Below, piece by piece: positions 8,153-17,587 of a DNA stretch of 64,000 bases. The notes beneath the pieces were generated by a model. It was not told the origin of the DNA, did no database searches, and worked only from the letters and a program-made list of their open reading frames with translations. The translations under genes and the position numbers were made by a program. This DNA is from Dyadobacter sediminis (GTDB lineage Bacteria > Bacteroidota > Bacteroidia > Cytophagales > Spirosomataceae), in assembly GCF_005860765.1 (NCBI RefSeq), contig NZ_VCEI01000021.1, forward strand, positions 62,001 to 126,000. Reading direction: 5' to 3'. Positions within the stretch are counted from its first letter, which is position 1. Each line of letters starts with the position of its first letter.

Positions 8153-10582
8153 TTACGCATCATCACCGGTTCCTGACGAGATTTTACCAAAGCGATACTG
8201 GAAAGTCATATTGACAAGCCGGTTGGTCTGCTGCCAGAGCGAGTTTTGCGAATAGGTAGAAGTGTTCAGTTGGTTCTTGTATGCTCTGGACAGAAATATG
8301 TCCTGTACGTTGAACGAAATTGTAGCTTTTTTTTCCATGAGGTCTTTCCGTATGCCCATATTTGCAACGAAAATACCTTCACGCGTTCCCTGCGCAATGG
8401 CACGCGGGCCTTCATAATTCACGTAAGCCGATGCCCTGAAATCCATCGGCAAAGTCACAAATGCATTCAGGTTTCCCGAATAGCTCCATGTGCGGTTGTC
8501 AATTTGTGCAACCTGCGAAACCACTTCCGTTCTGTAAACCCTTCCGCTTGCATTTATCTTAAGTACATCGCCGATTTTTTGTGAAAAGTCGGTTTCCACG
8601 CCGTAAGAAAGTTCGCGTCCTACGTTGTCAAACTGCGTGAGTGAAATGCCCCTTTCATCAATGGTCCTGATTCTTGTAATGGCATTGTTGGAGTAATCCA
8701 TAAACAGGGAAGGGCCCCAGCCGCCGTCTGCTTCGTAACTGGAGTAACCCATTTCGGCCTTGTGTGTAAATTCAGGACGCAGGTTCGGGTTTCCGGACTG
8801 TATGTTCCTCGGGTCCGAAACATCCGTGTACGGGTTCAGCCAGTCTGCTTCCGGACGCTGTACACGTCTGCTGTAATTAAGTTTCAGCTGAGCCGATTCC
8901 CCAAGTTTACGCGTAACTGCAAGCGACGGGACGAGCGTAAGAAAATGAACGCTGAATTCATGGTTGATGCTGATCTGATTGATATCCTGATTGTAATCTG
9001 TTACACGCAACCCGGCGCGTAGTCCCCAAAGGTCCGTTTTCTGGGAAAATGTCATGAAACCGGTGTAAGTAGCATCTTTGTAACCAAAAATGTTGCTGAT
9101 ATTCGGATCAAATACATAATTCCCCGTTTCTCTGTTCAGGTTGTAAAAAGAGTTTGTATTGTCATTGGAGCTTGTCCGGGAGCGCAGGCCGACTTCAAAA
9201 GTGGATTTCGGCGTTATAGGCCATGTATAATCCGTATTCAGGAACAAGGATTTACGGTTGTTGTCCCTGAAATTCTGCTGATTTCTCAAAAGGCTGTCCA
9301 CGGCACTTTCCTGCGTATAATACGATTCACCGTCCGATTGCCCGATTGAATAGCTGCTTGTGAAGTTAAGCTGCTGGTCTTTTTTGTTGAATTTCCTGCG
9401 GTAATCCAGACTGAAATTGGAATTACCTCCGTTGCCTTTGCTATTCGAAATGCGGTTGAAACGTTCCTGAACAGCTCCGGTTGAAAGCGTGGTTTCATTT
9501 AAAAGATTGCTGCCGTTATTATTCTGGTTTGCTGAGTAATTGAAGCCGACTTCAACCGCATTTTTTTCATTGAAATCATAATTGATCCCGACGCGGCCGA
9601 ATGCATTTTTTCCTTTGTTTTCGCCCGTTCCGGATTGTTCAAGACGAGAACTGGTTTCAGAAATAAAGTTTTCACGGTTCAGATTTCTTTTCCAGGTCAT
9701 GTTTCTGTTCTGCGCATTCAGTGACGCATTGATGCTCAGTTTGCCTGCGCGGTAACTGATGTTTCCGGAAGCGTTATGGTTGTTCCTGTTGCCAAGACTT
9801 ACGCGCATAGTGCCGTTTGTGCCACGGATTTTGTCCTTTTTGGTAATAATGTCAATCACGCCTGATGCGCCTTCCCCTTCGTATTTGGCGGAAGGTGTAG
9901 TCATCACATCAATGCGTTCGATCAAATTGGCCGGGAATGATTGCAGGATTGTCGGAAGGTCGCTTCCATACAGATTGGAAGGCTTGCCGTCAATAAGAAC
10001 GACAACATTTCCTTTACCCCGAACCTGCGGATTACCGTTTTCGTCCAGTGAAACTGCCGGAACTTTTTCCAGCAAGTCGCTCAGGTTATTGCTTGTAGCC
10101 AGCATATCCTTTCCAATGTTGACGATCTTCTTGTCGATGTCGTCCACAATCATGCTTTTCTCACCTTTTACAACCACTTCATTCAGCTTTTGCGCTTCAG
10201 GAAGCATGACAATATTGCCAAGATCCAGAAAATTTGCTTCCGTAGCGACACTGACATTCGGTACGTAGCGGGTTTGGTAACCCATATTGGTAACACGCAG
10301 GATGTAATTTCCGGAAGTTACGTTGCTGATGGTGAAAACGCCGTTTTCATCGGCAACACTGCCTGTTGAAAGAGTAGAATCCTTGGAGGAAAGCAATGCC
10401 ACGGTTGCAAAGCTTACGCCGGCATTGCCTGGCGATTCCACGATTTTGCCCGCAAGCTTGGCGCCGTCTGCGCGAACGATTGCACTTTTTTCAGAACCGG
10501 ACGCCAAGACATCCGCAAATGAAAAAGCAGAACAGGTAAATAAAACAGGGGTAATGAGTTTAAGAAAAGGGTTTATTTTCAC
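8153..10582 (-). CDS. TonB-dependent receptor, outer-membrane beta-barrel family protein
   Basis: 809-residue outer-membrane transporter of the large Bacteroidota group with a carboxypeptidase-regulatory-like N-terminal domain. Order: signal peptide (about 1-27), CarboxypepD_reg-like domain (about 42-120, KLAGKIVESPGNAGVSFATV), plug (about 145-245, with NPQVRGKGNVVVLIDGKPSN and IERIDVMTTPSAKYEGEGAS), then a barrel of about 550 residues. There is no SusC-type signature and no SusD partner, so it fits the outer_membrane_beta-barrel (OMP_b-brl_3) class rather than RagA/SusC. Substrate unknown. It is probably monocistronic: strong terminator downstream and a 455-bp divergent gap upstream. Confidence 0.85.
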   Translation of the reverse strand: MKINPFLKLITPVLFTCSAFSFADVLASGSEKSAIVRADGAKLAGKIVESPGNAGVSFATVALLSSKDSTLSTGSVADENGVFTISNVTSGNYILRVTNMGYQTRYVPNVSVATEANFLDLGNIVMLPEAQKLNEVVVKGEKSMIVDDIDKKIVNIGKDMLATSNNLSDLLEKVPAVSLDENGNPQVRGKGNVVVLIDGKPSNLYGSDLPTILQSFPANLIERIDVMTTPSAKYEGEGASGVIDIITKKDKIRGTNGTMRVSLGNRNNHNASGNISYRAGKLSINASLNAQNRNMTWKRNLNRENFISETSSRLEQSGTGENKGKNAFGRVGINYDFNEKNAVEVGFNYSANQNNNGSNLLNETTLSTGAVQERFNRISNSKGNGGNSNFSLDYRRKFNKKDQQLNFTSSYSIGQSDGESYYTQESAVDSLLRNQQNFRDNNRKSLFLNTDYTWPITPKSTFEVGLRSRTSSNDNTNSFYNLNRETGNYVFDPNISNIFGYKDATYTGFMTFSQKTDLWGLRAGLRVTDYNQDINQISINHEFSVHFLTLVPSLAVTRKLGESAQLKLNYSRRVQRPEADWLNPYTDVSDPRNIQSGNPNLRPEFTHKAEMGYSSYEADGGWGPSLFMDYSNNAITRIRTIDERGISLTQFDNVGRELSYGVETDFSQKIGDVLKINASGRVYRTEVVSQVAQIDNRTWSYSGNLNAFVTLPMDFRASAYVNYEGPRAIAQGTREGIFVANMGIRKDLMEKKATISFNVQDIFLSRAYKNQLNTSTYSQNSLWQQTNRLVNMTFQYRFGKISSGTGDDA

Positions 10583-10858
10583 AGGTACAGGTTTAAATAT
10601 GGATCAGGAATTAAGTTATTCGATTAAGCAGTCTTTAAAAATGAAAATGTTCAGTTTGGGTAAACAACGGAATGTACATGCACTGCCATTTTTTTAACAG
10701 TATTTTCTGCTGAATAATTACATAAAATTATAAAAAAATAAAGATTTGCCGTATATTAAAGTGTGAATACTACAATTTGTGTAAAATAAGCAAACTTCTT
10801 AATGACAGCCGGATTGTTAAAATAAAATGCAATCCGCCCTGTACGTGTCTAGGTGTAC

Positions 10859-10889
10859 TTTACACTAAAAGCCCTTTTTAGTATATTTG
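10859..10889 (+). promoter_or_regulatory. Candidate Bacteroidota-type promoter (TTTA-N19-TATATTTG)
   Basis: TTTA at 10859-10862 and TATATTTG at 10882-10889 match the Bacteroidota -33/-7 pattern (TTTG about 19-21 nt before TAnnTTTG). A short inverted repeat (10853-10865) overlaps the upstream element and could be an operator. A transcript from here would have a leader of about 140 nt before pyrD, or be a separate small RNA. Confidence 0.4.
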
Positions 10890-11025
10890 TTTAAAGCTGA
10901 ATGCGCATTCGTGCCTTGCCGGAATGTGTTTCGGGAACCGGGATGAAAAGCCCGAGACCTTTTTCAGAATAGATAGTGTTAAAATAAAAACACCTGATTT
11001 CTCCGCCGCTTCCTTTTAAACATCA

Positions 11026-11033
11026 TATTTTTG
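11026..11033 (+). promoter_or_regulatory. Candidate -7 box (TATTTTTG) abutting the pyrD start
   Basis: TATTTTTG matches TAnnTTTG and ends only 4 bp before the ATG at 11038. Initiation 5-7 nt downstream would give a leaderless pyrD mRNA. The -33 partner is unclear, so this is tentative. Confidence 0.3.
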
Positions 11034-11037
11034 CAGG

Positions 11038-12069
11038 ATGTATAAAATTCTTGTTTCCCCGATACTTTTTCTTTTTGATGCCGAGCGGATTCATTACTTT
11101 GTTTGTGAGGCATTACTGCTTGCTTTTAAAATCCCGTTTGTTCCGCAGCTTTTAAGGTCTTTGTATACTTACGAACATCCGGACCTTGTTCAGGAAGTGG
11201 CCGGGCTGCGTTTTCGTAATCCTGTGGGGCTTGCGGCCGGATTTGATAAAAATGCCGAACTTGTAGATCAGCTGGACGCGCTCGGATTCGGTTTTATAGA
11301 AATCGGAACTGTAACCCCCAGACCGCAGCCGGGAAATGACAAGCCGAGGCTGTTTCGCCTGAAAAGTGACAAGGCGCTGATAAACCGGATGGGGTTCAAC
11401 AATAAAGGGGCAGCTGTGGCGGCGGCAAAACTGGCTAACCGGAAATCGAAGATTCTGGTTGGAGGCAACATTGGTAAAAACAAGAACACACCGAACGAGG
11501 AAGCACTGAACGATTACCTGATCTGTTTTCGGGAGTTGTTTGATGTGGTTGATTATTTCGTAGTCAATGTAAGCTCTCCGAATACACCCGGGCTGCGCGA
11601 TCTTCAGGAAAAGGCGCCGCTTACCGCACTGCTGAAAGAACTTCAGATAAAGAACAGGGAAAGATTCAGTCCGAAACCGGTTTTTCTGAAAATCGCTCCG
11701 GACCTGACATGGAACCAGCTGGATGATATTATTGATATCGTAAAAGAAACCGGAATTGCCGGTGTCATTGCAACCAATACCACGATCAGCCGCAAAAACC
11801 TGCGTACAAGTCAGGAGGAAATCGAAAAAATTGGTGCAGGGGGTTTGAGCGGAGCGCCGCTGGCACATCAGTCAACTGAAGTAATTCGTTACCTTTGTGA
11901 TAAATCCGGTTACGCATTTCCAGTTATTGGCGTGGGCGGAATTGCTTCGCCGGAAGAAGCGAAGAACAAGAGAAAGGCCGGTGCGGTTCTGATACAATTA
12001 TATACAGGCTTTATTTATGAAGGGCCGGGTTTGGTAAAAAGAATATGCAAGGCGCTGGTTAACCCATGA
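11038..12069 (+). CDS. pyrD: Dihydroorotate dehydrogenase, class 2 (quinone-dependent)
   Basis: 343-residue FMN enzyme oxidising dihydroorotate to orotate in de novo pyrimidine synthesis and passing electrons to membrane quinone. The N-terminal segment of about 40 residues ([20 protein letters not shown]) is the class 2 membrane-association extension. Core motifs are [43 protein letters not shown] and [14 protein letters not shown], which carries the catalytic Ser of class 2 enzymes (class 1 uses Cys). FMN-phosphate motifs near the end are [13 protein letters not shown] and [19 protein letters not shown]. Length is normal. ftsK follows after a 46-bp gap. Confidence 0.97.
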   Translation: MYKILVSPILFLFDAERIHYFVCEALLLAFKIPFVPQLLRSLYTYEHPDLVQEVAGLRFRNPVGLAAGFDKNAELVDQLDALGFGFIEIGTVTPRPQPGNDKPRLFRLKSDKALINRMGFNNKGAAVAAAKLANRKSKILVGGNIGKNKNTPNEEALNDYLICFRELFDVVDYFVVNVSSPNTPGLRDLQEKAPLTALLKELQIKNRERFSPKPVFLKIAPDLTWNQLDDIIDIVKETGIAGVIATNTTISRKNLRTSQEEIEKIGAGGLSGAPLAHQSTEVIRYLCDKSGYAFPVIGVGGIASPEEAKNKRKAGAVLIQLYTGFIYEGPGLVKRICKALVNP

Positions 12070-12115
12070 GAAAATCGGGAGTAAAATTATACTTGACGTA
12101 TTAGAATTAAAGTAA

Positions 12116-14650
12116 ATGTCCGTAAATAAGCCAAGAGGAAATATAAACCGCCCGAAAGCAGAAGAATTGCCAGGTTCCCGATTTCGTATTTCATTCGATT
12201 GGGAGCATATCTTTTCCAGTCCTAAAAACACACTGGCCTGGGGTACATTCTTTATTGTGCTCGGGCTTTTTCTGGAAATTTCATTTCTGTCCTACATTGC
12301 CACCGGGCTTTCAGACCAAAGCGTGATTGATGGCCTCGGACATGAATCCATCCGCGATGCCGGCCGGCAGACCCGCAATTTCTTCGGCGTGCTCGGAGCC
12401 GTCATTTCTCATTTCTTTGTGTACCGCTGGTTTGGGATCGGCGCATTGCTCGTGCCGTTGATCCCTTTTGTCACAGGTTGGAAAATGGCATTCGGGAAAG
12501 AACTGCTGCCGCTGAGCCGAACGACAAAGGAAGTGATTTTCTTCACTTTGTGGGTCAGCATATTAATGGGTTATGTTGTGCTGATGAGCAATTCCGAAAA
12601 TTCCGGCAGTTTTATTGCAGGAGGAATCGGATACCTCGTAAATGTTTTTCTGTTCGACTGGCTGAAATGGGGAAGTATTATTCCCATTGTTTTTTCACTG
12701 TTTGTTTTTGCCGTCTTCTTTTATGACGCAAGATCGGCCATTGAAGCCTGGCAGCTTAAAAATGCCCGGCCTGAAATGATGCCTGAACAGCAGCAGGAGG
12801 AAACCGGCGCTGCGGTGCCCGAAGCCGAGCCGGAAGAAAAGCCCGTGGTACTTGAAAGTACTTTTACATCTGTTGTGAACGGGACTTATGATGATATTTA
12901 TGTGGCAGAGGACGAGGAGCCGCAGGAAGAACCAGTTGAAGAAGAAGAGGATTTGCATTTGCCGGAAATAAATGTTCCTGCACCGGTTATTTTGCCTGTT
13001 GTTCCTGTCATGTCGGTAAGTCCGGCGGAACCTGCCGTGCTGGAACTGGAAGTGGAAACGCCTGTGGCCGTCAGCGAGCCTATGGAAGAGTACGAGGAAG
13101 AAGACGTCAGCGCGTCGATTGTCAGGGAATTCGGTCAGTATGACCCTATGCTGGATCTGCCTTCATATCATTTTCCAGATATTACTTTGCTGAATGATGT
13201 TGTGGATAATCAGCATGAAAAAGTAAGTCAGGAAGAGCTTGAAAGCAACAAGACCAAAATTGTTGATACGCTGGGAAGTTACGGCATCAATATTTCCAAG
13301 ATAAAGGCAACGATCGGGCCGACTGTAACGCTTTACGAGATCATACCGGAAGCGGGTGTGCGTATTTCCAAGATCAAAAATCTGGAAGGCGATATTGCGC
13401 TGAGCCTTGCCGCCCTGGGTATACGGATTATTGCGCCTATGCCCGGCCGCGGAACGATCGGGATTGAAGTGCCCAATAAAAACCGGGAAACCGTTTTTAT
13501 CCGCTCGGTTCTGGCGAGCGAGCGTTTTCAGAAAGCCAATTACGATCTGCCGATTGTGCTGGGAAAAACGATTTCCAACGACATTCACATTGTCGATCTT
13601 GCCAAAATGCCGCACTTGCTGATGGCAGGTGCAACCGGGCAGGGAAAGTCGGTCGGTCTGAACGTTATTCTTGCATCGCTGATTTACAAAAAGCATCCGG
13701 CGGAACTGAAATTTGTTCTTGTTGACCCGAAAAAGGTGGAATTAACGCTGTTTAACAAGCTGGAAAGGCATTTTCTTGCCAAACTTCCAAATGCTGAAGA
13801 AGCCATCATAACGGATACGAAAAAGGTGATTTTTACGCTGAATTCGCTGTGTATCGAAATGGATTCACGTTATGATCTTTTGAAGGAAGCAGCCGTAAGA
13901 AACCTGAAAGAATATAATGCCAAGTTTGCCCAGCGCAGGCTGAACCCTGAAAAGGGACACCGTTTTCTGCCTTATATCGTACTGGTTATTGATGAGCTTG
14001 CAGATTTGATGATGACTGCCGGCAAAGAAGTGGAAACGCCGATCGCGCGTCTTGCCCAGCTTGCCCGCGCAGTCGGGATACATCTTGTTGTGGCTACGCA
14101 GCGTCCGTCCGTAAAAGTAATTACAGGTCTTATCAAAGCAAACTTTCCGGCGCGGTTGTCGTTTCGAGTTACGTCCAGCATCGATTCACGGACCATTCTC
14201 GATATGGGCGGCGCGGAGCAGCTTGTAGGGCAGGGTGATATGCTCCTTGCGATCAACTCCGAAGTAATCCGCCTGCAGTGTCCGTTTATTGATACCCGGG
14301 AAATTGAGGATGTGTGCGAGTACATTGGTGCACAGCGTGGCTACGACGATGCCTATGCGCTTCCGGAGTACGAAGGCGAAGATGCAGCGGAATCAAGAAG
14401 CGAGCTGAACCCGGACGATTTTGATGCATTGCTGCCTGACGCCGCCCGGCTGATTATTACGCATCAGCAGGGAAGTACTTCGCTAATCCAGCGCAAAATG
14501 AAGCTGGGTTACAACCGTGCCGGCCGGATTATGGATCAGCTGGAAATACTCGGCATTGTGGGCCCATTTACCGGAAGCAAGGCCAGAGATGTCATGTTTC
14601 ATGATCTGGGTGGTCTGGAAGAACATCTCCGGGTCATGGGCGTAAGCTGA
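12116..14650 (+). CDS. ftsK: DNA translocase FtsK/SpoIIIE
   Basis: 844-residue membrane-anchored motor that moves chromosome termini through the closing septum and helps dimer resolution. N-terminal transmembrane segments lie between about residues 35 and 205, followed by an acidic Glu/Pro-rich linker (about 220-340). The alpha/beta motor has Walker A GATGQGKSVGLNVI (about 504-517) and Walker B IVLVIDELADLMM (about 621-633). The C-terminal gamma winged helix includes QRKMKLGYNRAGRIMDQLE. Length is typical for Bacteroidota FtsK. It follows pyrD closely and may share its transcript. LolA-like 14784 lies 133 bp downstream, and LolA next to FtsK is a familiar bacterial arrangement. Confidence 0.97.
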   Translation: MSVNKPRGNINRPKAEELPGSRFRISFDWEHIFSSPKNTLAWGTFFIVLGLFLEISFLSYIATGLSDQSVIDGLGHESIRDAGRQTRNFFGVLGAVISHFFVYRWFGIGALLVPLIPFVTGWKMAFGKELLPLSRTTKEVIFFTLWVSILMGYVVLMSNSENSGSFIAGGIGYLVNVFLFDWLKWGSIIPIVFSLFVFAVFFYDARSAIEAWQLKNARPEMMPEQQQEETGAAVPEAEPEEKPVVLESTFTSVVNGTYDDIYVAEDEEPQEEPVEEEEDLHLPEINVPAPVILPVVPVMSVSPAEPAVLELEVETPVAVSEPMEEYEEEDVSASIVREFGQYDPMLDLPSYHFPDITLLNDVVDNQHEKVSQEELESNKTKIVDTLGSYGINISKIKATIGPTVTLYEIIPEAGVRISKIKNLEGDIALSLAALGIRIIAPMPGRGTIGIEVPNKNRETVFIRSVLASERFQKANYDLPIVLGKTISNDIHIVDLAKMPHLLMAGATGQGKSVGLNVILASLIYKKHPAELKFVLVDPKKVELTLFNKLERHFLAKLPNAEEAIITDTKKVIFTLNSLCIEMDSRYDLLKEAAVRNLKEYNAKFAQRRLNPEKGHRFLPYIVLVIDELADLMMTAGKEVETPIARLAQLARAVGIHLVVATQRPSVKVITGLIKANFPARLSFRVTSSIDSRTILDMGGAEQLVGQGDMLLAINSEVIRLQCPFIDTREIEDVCEYIGAQRGYDDAYALPEYEGEDAAESRSELNPDDFDALLPDAARLIITHQQGSTSLIQRKMKLGYNRAGRIMDQLEILGIVGPFTGSKARDVMFHDLGGLEEHLRVMGVS

Positions 14651-14783
14651 CCAAACCGGAATACTGCAGCCGTTACAAATCCTCTATTTCTGGTTTAAAC
14701 CTTCATTCCGAATGTTGGTCTAAAATTTGTAAACAGCCTGAATAACCCATTTTACCTGACTAACTAAAAACCAAATCAATCAT

Positions 14784-15434
14784 ATGAAAAACTGGAAAAT
14801 AAGTGCCTGCCGGCTTGTTGTCATGGCGATTTCATTGCTGGGAACTGTGCATGTACAGGCACAGGGCGATAAAAAATCAACAGCCATACTGGAAGCCATG
14901 AGTAACAAATACCAGAAGATCAAATCCTTCAAGGCGGTGTTTTCCTACATTCCGGAAGGCCAGAAACCGTTGAAAGGCGAAGCAACTGTAAAAGGAACCA
15001 AGTTCAGGCTTAAAATGGCCGGTCAGGAAATATTCAATGACGGCAAACTGATGGCTACCTACATCAAGGAAACCAACGAGGTCAATCTTCAGGATTTCGA
15101 TCCTACTGCAACAGGCGACCTGGATCCGACCAAAATTTATTCAGCTTATAAAAAAGGTTTCAAGTATGCTTATCTGAAGGAGAAAAAGGAAGGAAATAAA
15201 ATGCTGGACGTTGTGGAACTGACTTCAACCAATAAAACCAGTCAGGTCAATAAGGTACAGATTGAAGTGAACAAGGCAGACAATGCCATCAGCAGCTGGA
15301 AAATTTTTCAGAAAAACGGACAGGTTGTTACTTATAAAGTAGAACAGTTCCTGCCTGATGTTAATGTTGCCGACAGCTTCTTTGCATTCAATTCCAAGAT
15401 GTATCCCGGCGTGGAAGTTGTGGATTTAAGATGA
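14784..15434 (+). CDS. LolA-like outer-membrane lipoprotein carrier protein
   Basis: 216 residues with a signal peptide ending HVQAQG. The mature domain starts STAILEAMSNKYQKIKSFKA and continues FSYIPEGQKPLKGEATVKG and GQEIFNDGKLMATYIKETNE, the characteristic LolA opening (repeated strands wrapping a hydrophobic cavity for lipoprotein acyl chains). It ends VADSFFAFNSKMYPGVEVVDLR, like many Bacteroidota LolA homologues. Expected role: ferrying outer-membrane lipoproteins across the periplasm. Its place after ftsK supports the assignment. A strong terminator follows. Confidence 0.85.
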   Translation: MKNWKISACRLVVMAISLLGTVHVQAQGDKKSTAILEAMSNKYQKIKSFKAVFSYIPEGQKPLKGEATVKGTKFRLKMAGQEIFNDGKLMATYIKETNEVNLQDFDPTATGDLDPTKIYSAYKKGFKYAYLKEKKEGNKMLDVVELTSTNKTSQVNKVQIEVNKADNAISSWKIFQKNGQVVTYKVEQFLPDVNVADSFFAFNSKMYPGVEVVDLR

Positions 15435-15454
15435 AAAAAACGATTCATTCTATA

Positions 15455-15497
15455 AAACAAATCGGGCTGAAACCATTGGTTTCAGCCCGATTTGTTT
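15455..15497. terminator. Convergent bidirectional terminator
   Basis: Perfect 20-bp arms AAACAAATCGGGCTGAAACC (15455-15474) and its complement (15478-15497) with a 3-nt loop, between the plus-strand LolA-like gene and the convergent gene ending at 15535. A-rich and T-rich flanks fit use in both directions. Confidence 0.8.
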
Positions 15498-15534
15498 GCA
15501 TGTTACAAATGTAATTTATAGTAACAGCTAACTC

Positions 15535-16005
15535 TTATTTGCTGATCAACTGATGCAGATCGCGATATTTCTTGATCAGATTGTGTGATTCCAGCAATTC
15601 AGCTTTCTGGTTGGCAATCAATTGTCTTACATGCACCGGCAGGTCAACGCTTGTTGCAAGTGCATCGTCATAAGCTTCCTGTGCCGCATCTTCGCCATAT
15701 TCACAGCTTTCCAGTGCAGAAGTTCTGTCATGGCCTGTAAATGTGGCTTTGATGTCCATCCATACACGATATATTTTTCCTGAACTGGTTGTTCCGGATG
15801 CAACATCGCCGCCCAGACTTCTTATTTCACTGCTTAGTTCTTTTATATTCTCGCGGCTTTCATTAGCCATTTTCTGAAATATTCCTTTCAAATCCAAATC
15901 AATGTCTTTGACATCATTCAATGCCGTTTCATAGCCATCAATACGGTCGTTGTTTATTCTGATAAGGTCATTTAAAACCTCGACAAGATCTTCATTGGTA
16001 TCCAT
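15535..16005 (-). CDS. PA2169-family four-helix-bundle protein (DUF2383)
   Basis: 156 residues from the ATG at 16003-16005. An upstream in-frame start at 16074 would add 23 residues that do not fit the family, whose members begin near MDTNEDLVEVLNDLIRIN. Helical throughout: NDLIRINNDRIDGYETAL, a helix with GIFQKMANESRENIKELSSE, then DRTSALESCEYGEDAAQEAY and PVHVRQLIANQKAELLES. The fold is a ferritin-like bundle annotated as DUF2383. Family members are often linked to general stress, but no biochemical role is established. The Glu/His positions could bind metal; this is unproven. Confidence 0.85.
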   Translation of the reverse strand: MDTNEDLVEVLNDLIRINNDRIDGYETALNDVKDIDLDLKGIFQKMANESRENIKELSSEIRSLGGDVASGTTSSGKIYRVWMDIKATFTGHDRTSALESCEYGEDAAQEAYDDALATSVDLPVHVRQLIANQKAELLESHNLIKKYRDLHQLISK

Positions 16006-16209
16006 ATTTTCTAGGTTTAATGTTATGCAATAATAGTTTATTTTCCTGCCTGAATACGTAAAATCCTGTGCCATTCACATCCATTCTGAAAATGCAGAAT
16101 TAAACCTGAAATAATAGTCTGCATGTAGTTGTTTTTACCCGTCAGAAGAAAAAGATGGGCACTCGGTCAATTATACTTGATCTGTATCTTTCACATAGTC
16201 AGCTATTAG

Positions 16210-16243
16210 TAGTTTTTTGCAAACGGTCATTTGCAAAAAACTA
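16210..16243 (-). terminator. Intrinsic terminator after topoisomerase IB
   Basis: Perfect 14-bp arms TAGTTTTTTGCAAA (16210-16223) and TTTGCAAAAAACTA (16230-16243), loop CGGTCA, 27 bp past the stop of the minus-strand gene. Confidence 0.7.
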
Positions 16244-16270
16244 TAATGCAGGTAAAGGTGGTTTTGTACT

Positions 16271-17371
16271 TTAAACCTGATGGGCAAGCAATGATTTTAC
16301 ATACTGCTCGTTATCCGAAAAATTTTTAATTTCCTCTACTTGTCTGTTCAGAAAGCGCTGGATTCTGCCGTTTTCGTAAGCCCTGAAAACAGCCGGATGC
16401 ACATAATATTTTTTGCAGACAGCCCGGGTATTTCCCAGATGTGCTGCTACAACATCCAGACAGGTATTGACAACACGCGTAAACTGTCGCTGAGACTGGA
16501 ATTTTTCCTGATGGCTGAGAAATTCGAATGCAGTAACAGTTCCCATCCACGTCCTGAAATCCTTCGCGGAAAAATGCGAGCCCGTATGTTCATGAATGTA
16601 ATCATTCACCTGCCGTGCATTGAGCGAACATTTGCCTCCGTTTTCATTGGTATATTGAAAAAGCCTTTTTCCGGGCATTTCCTTATACTGTTTTACAAGT
16701 CTGGCCAGCTGTGTATCGCGTAAAGTAATGTCCTGTTTCACTCCTTTTTTTCCTGTGAACACAAACCGGATCGTACTTCCTTTTACTGTGGCACAGCGTG
16801 AATCAAGCGTTGTAATTCCGGATGAGCCATGTTTCAGTTTGTAACGCTGGTTGCCAACGCGAATACATGTTTTATCCATCAGTTTGACTACAAGCGCAAT
16901 GGTTTTGTTAAGGTCAAAATTTCTTTTGCGTAAGTCGTGTTCCACTTGCTCGCGCAGCTGCGGCAAGGCTTCGGAAAAGTTAAGTAACCGGTAATATTTG
17001 GTCTGGTTACGGATAAGGTTCCAGTGCGGATGATAGCGATATTGCTTTCGGCCGGCTTCATCTATACCCGTTGCCTGAAGGTGCGCATCTGGGTCTTCAC
17101 TGATCCATACTTCCTTCCACGCCGGCGGAAGCACAAGCGATTTTATTCTTCTGATCGCCTCTTTGTCCTTGCACCTGTTTCCGTCTTTGTCAAGATAAAA
17201 GAAACGGGGTGACTTGCCTTTCCGGACAAAACCCGGCGCTATACCGGATTGTATATAGTTTAACCCTGCTGCTGCGGCTGTAAGCGCGGGATCTTTTTTA
17301 AGCTTTTTGAATTGTTTTGCAGAGATAACTGGCGCTTCTGTCAACGTTCCAACTGCTACGGCTACCGACAT
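16271..17371 (-). CDS. DNA topoisomerase IB (poxvirus/eukaryotic type)
   Basis: 366-residue type IB topoisomerase that relaxes supercoils by reversible nicking through a 3'-phosphotyrosine. N-terminal domain: GIAPGFVRKGKSPRFFYLDK, PPAWKEVWISEDPDAHLQAT, GIDEAGRKQYRYHPHWNLIR. Catalytic domain: VALVVKLMDKTCIRVGNQRY, the GSSGITTLDSRCATVKG strands, SAKDFRTWMGTVTAFEFL, and near the C-terminus KKYYVHPAVFRAYENG with the active Tyr at about 322-323. I chose the ATG at 17369-17371 (MSVAVAV). An upstream ATG at 17431 adds 20 residues not typical of the family. Such enzymes are scattered in bacteria, often next to stress genes. A terminator follows. Confidence 0.93.
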   Translation of the reverse strand: MSVAVAVGTLTEAPVISAKQFKKLKKDPALTAAAAGLNYIQSGIAPGFVRKGKSPRFFYLDKDGNRCKDKEAIRRIKSLVLPPAWKEVWISEDPDAHLQATGIDEAGRKQYRYHPHWNLIRNQTKYYRLLNFSEALPQLREQVEHDLRKRNFDLNKTIALVVKLMDKTCIRVGNQRYKLKHGSSGITTLDSRCATVKGSTIRFVFTGKKGVKQDITLRDTQLARLVKQYKEMPGKRLFQYTNENGGKCSLNARQVNDYIHEHTGSHFSAKDFRTWMGTVTAFEFLSHQEKFQSQRQFTRVVNTCLDVVAAHLGNTRAVCKKYYVHPAVFRAYENGRIQRFLNRQVEEIKNFSDNEQYVKSLLAHQV

Positions 17372-17587
17372 GTTATTTACTTTAAACTGTTTTATCTGAC
17401 TTATAACAAAGTGATACCAGTCTGAAAGCAAATGAAACAGTTAAAAATATTACAGCAAAACCTACTGAAAGTCAATGGATTATATGCCGCAGGCGACGGT
17501 TAACAGAAATACAGGCTTCCGGAAACTTTGTGCTTCCGGTTTTTGCTGAGGAACATTGTACTCATTTTATGGGGAAGCCCGGGTTCT

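Larger units (their letters stand above)
10583..11037. other. 455-bp divergent intergenic region with candidate promoters
   Basis: This gap separates the minus-strand receptor from plus-strand pyrD. It holds two TAnnTTTG-type -7 motifs on the plus strand (10882-10889 and 11026-11033), a small inverted repeat GTGTA-CTT-TACAC (10853-10865) overlapping the first promoter, and a perfect palindrome GAATGCGCATTC (10899-10910) just downstream. No credible ORF. The part near 10583-10750 is AT-rich and presumably drives the receptor gene, but no clear box was found there. Confidence 0.5.

Noticed and set aside
10895-11020. Cobalamin or similar riboswitch upstream of pyrD
   Set aside because: Some G/C-rich hairpin potential, but the conserved core motifs of known riboswitches are not visible.
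13163-13696. 177-residue minus-strand frame inside ftsK
   Set aside because: Fully overlaps conserved ftsK motor-domain sequence.
17505-17550. Terminator between topoisomerase IB and bacteriophytochrome genes (CCGGAA...TTCCGG plus T run)
   Set aside because: The T run is on the plus strand, whereas both neighbouring genes are on the minus strand, so it cannot end either of them in the usual way.
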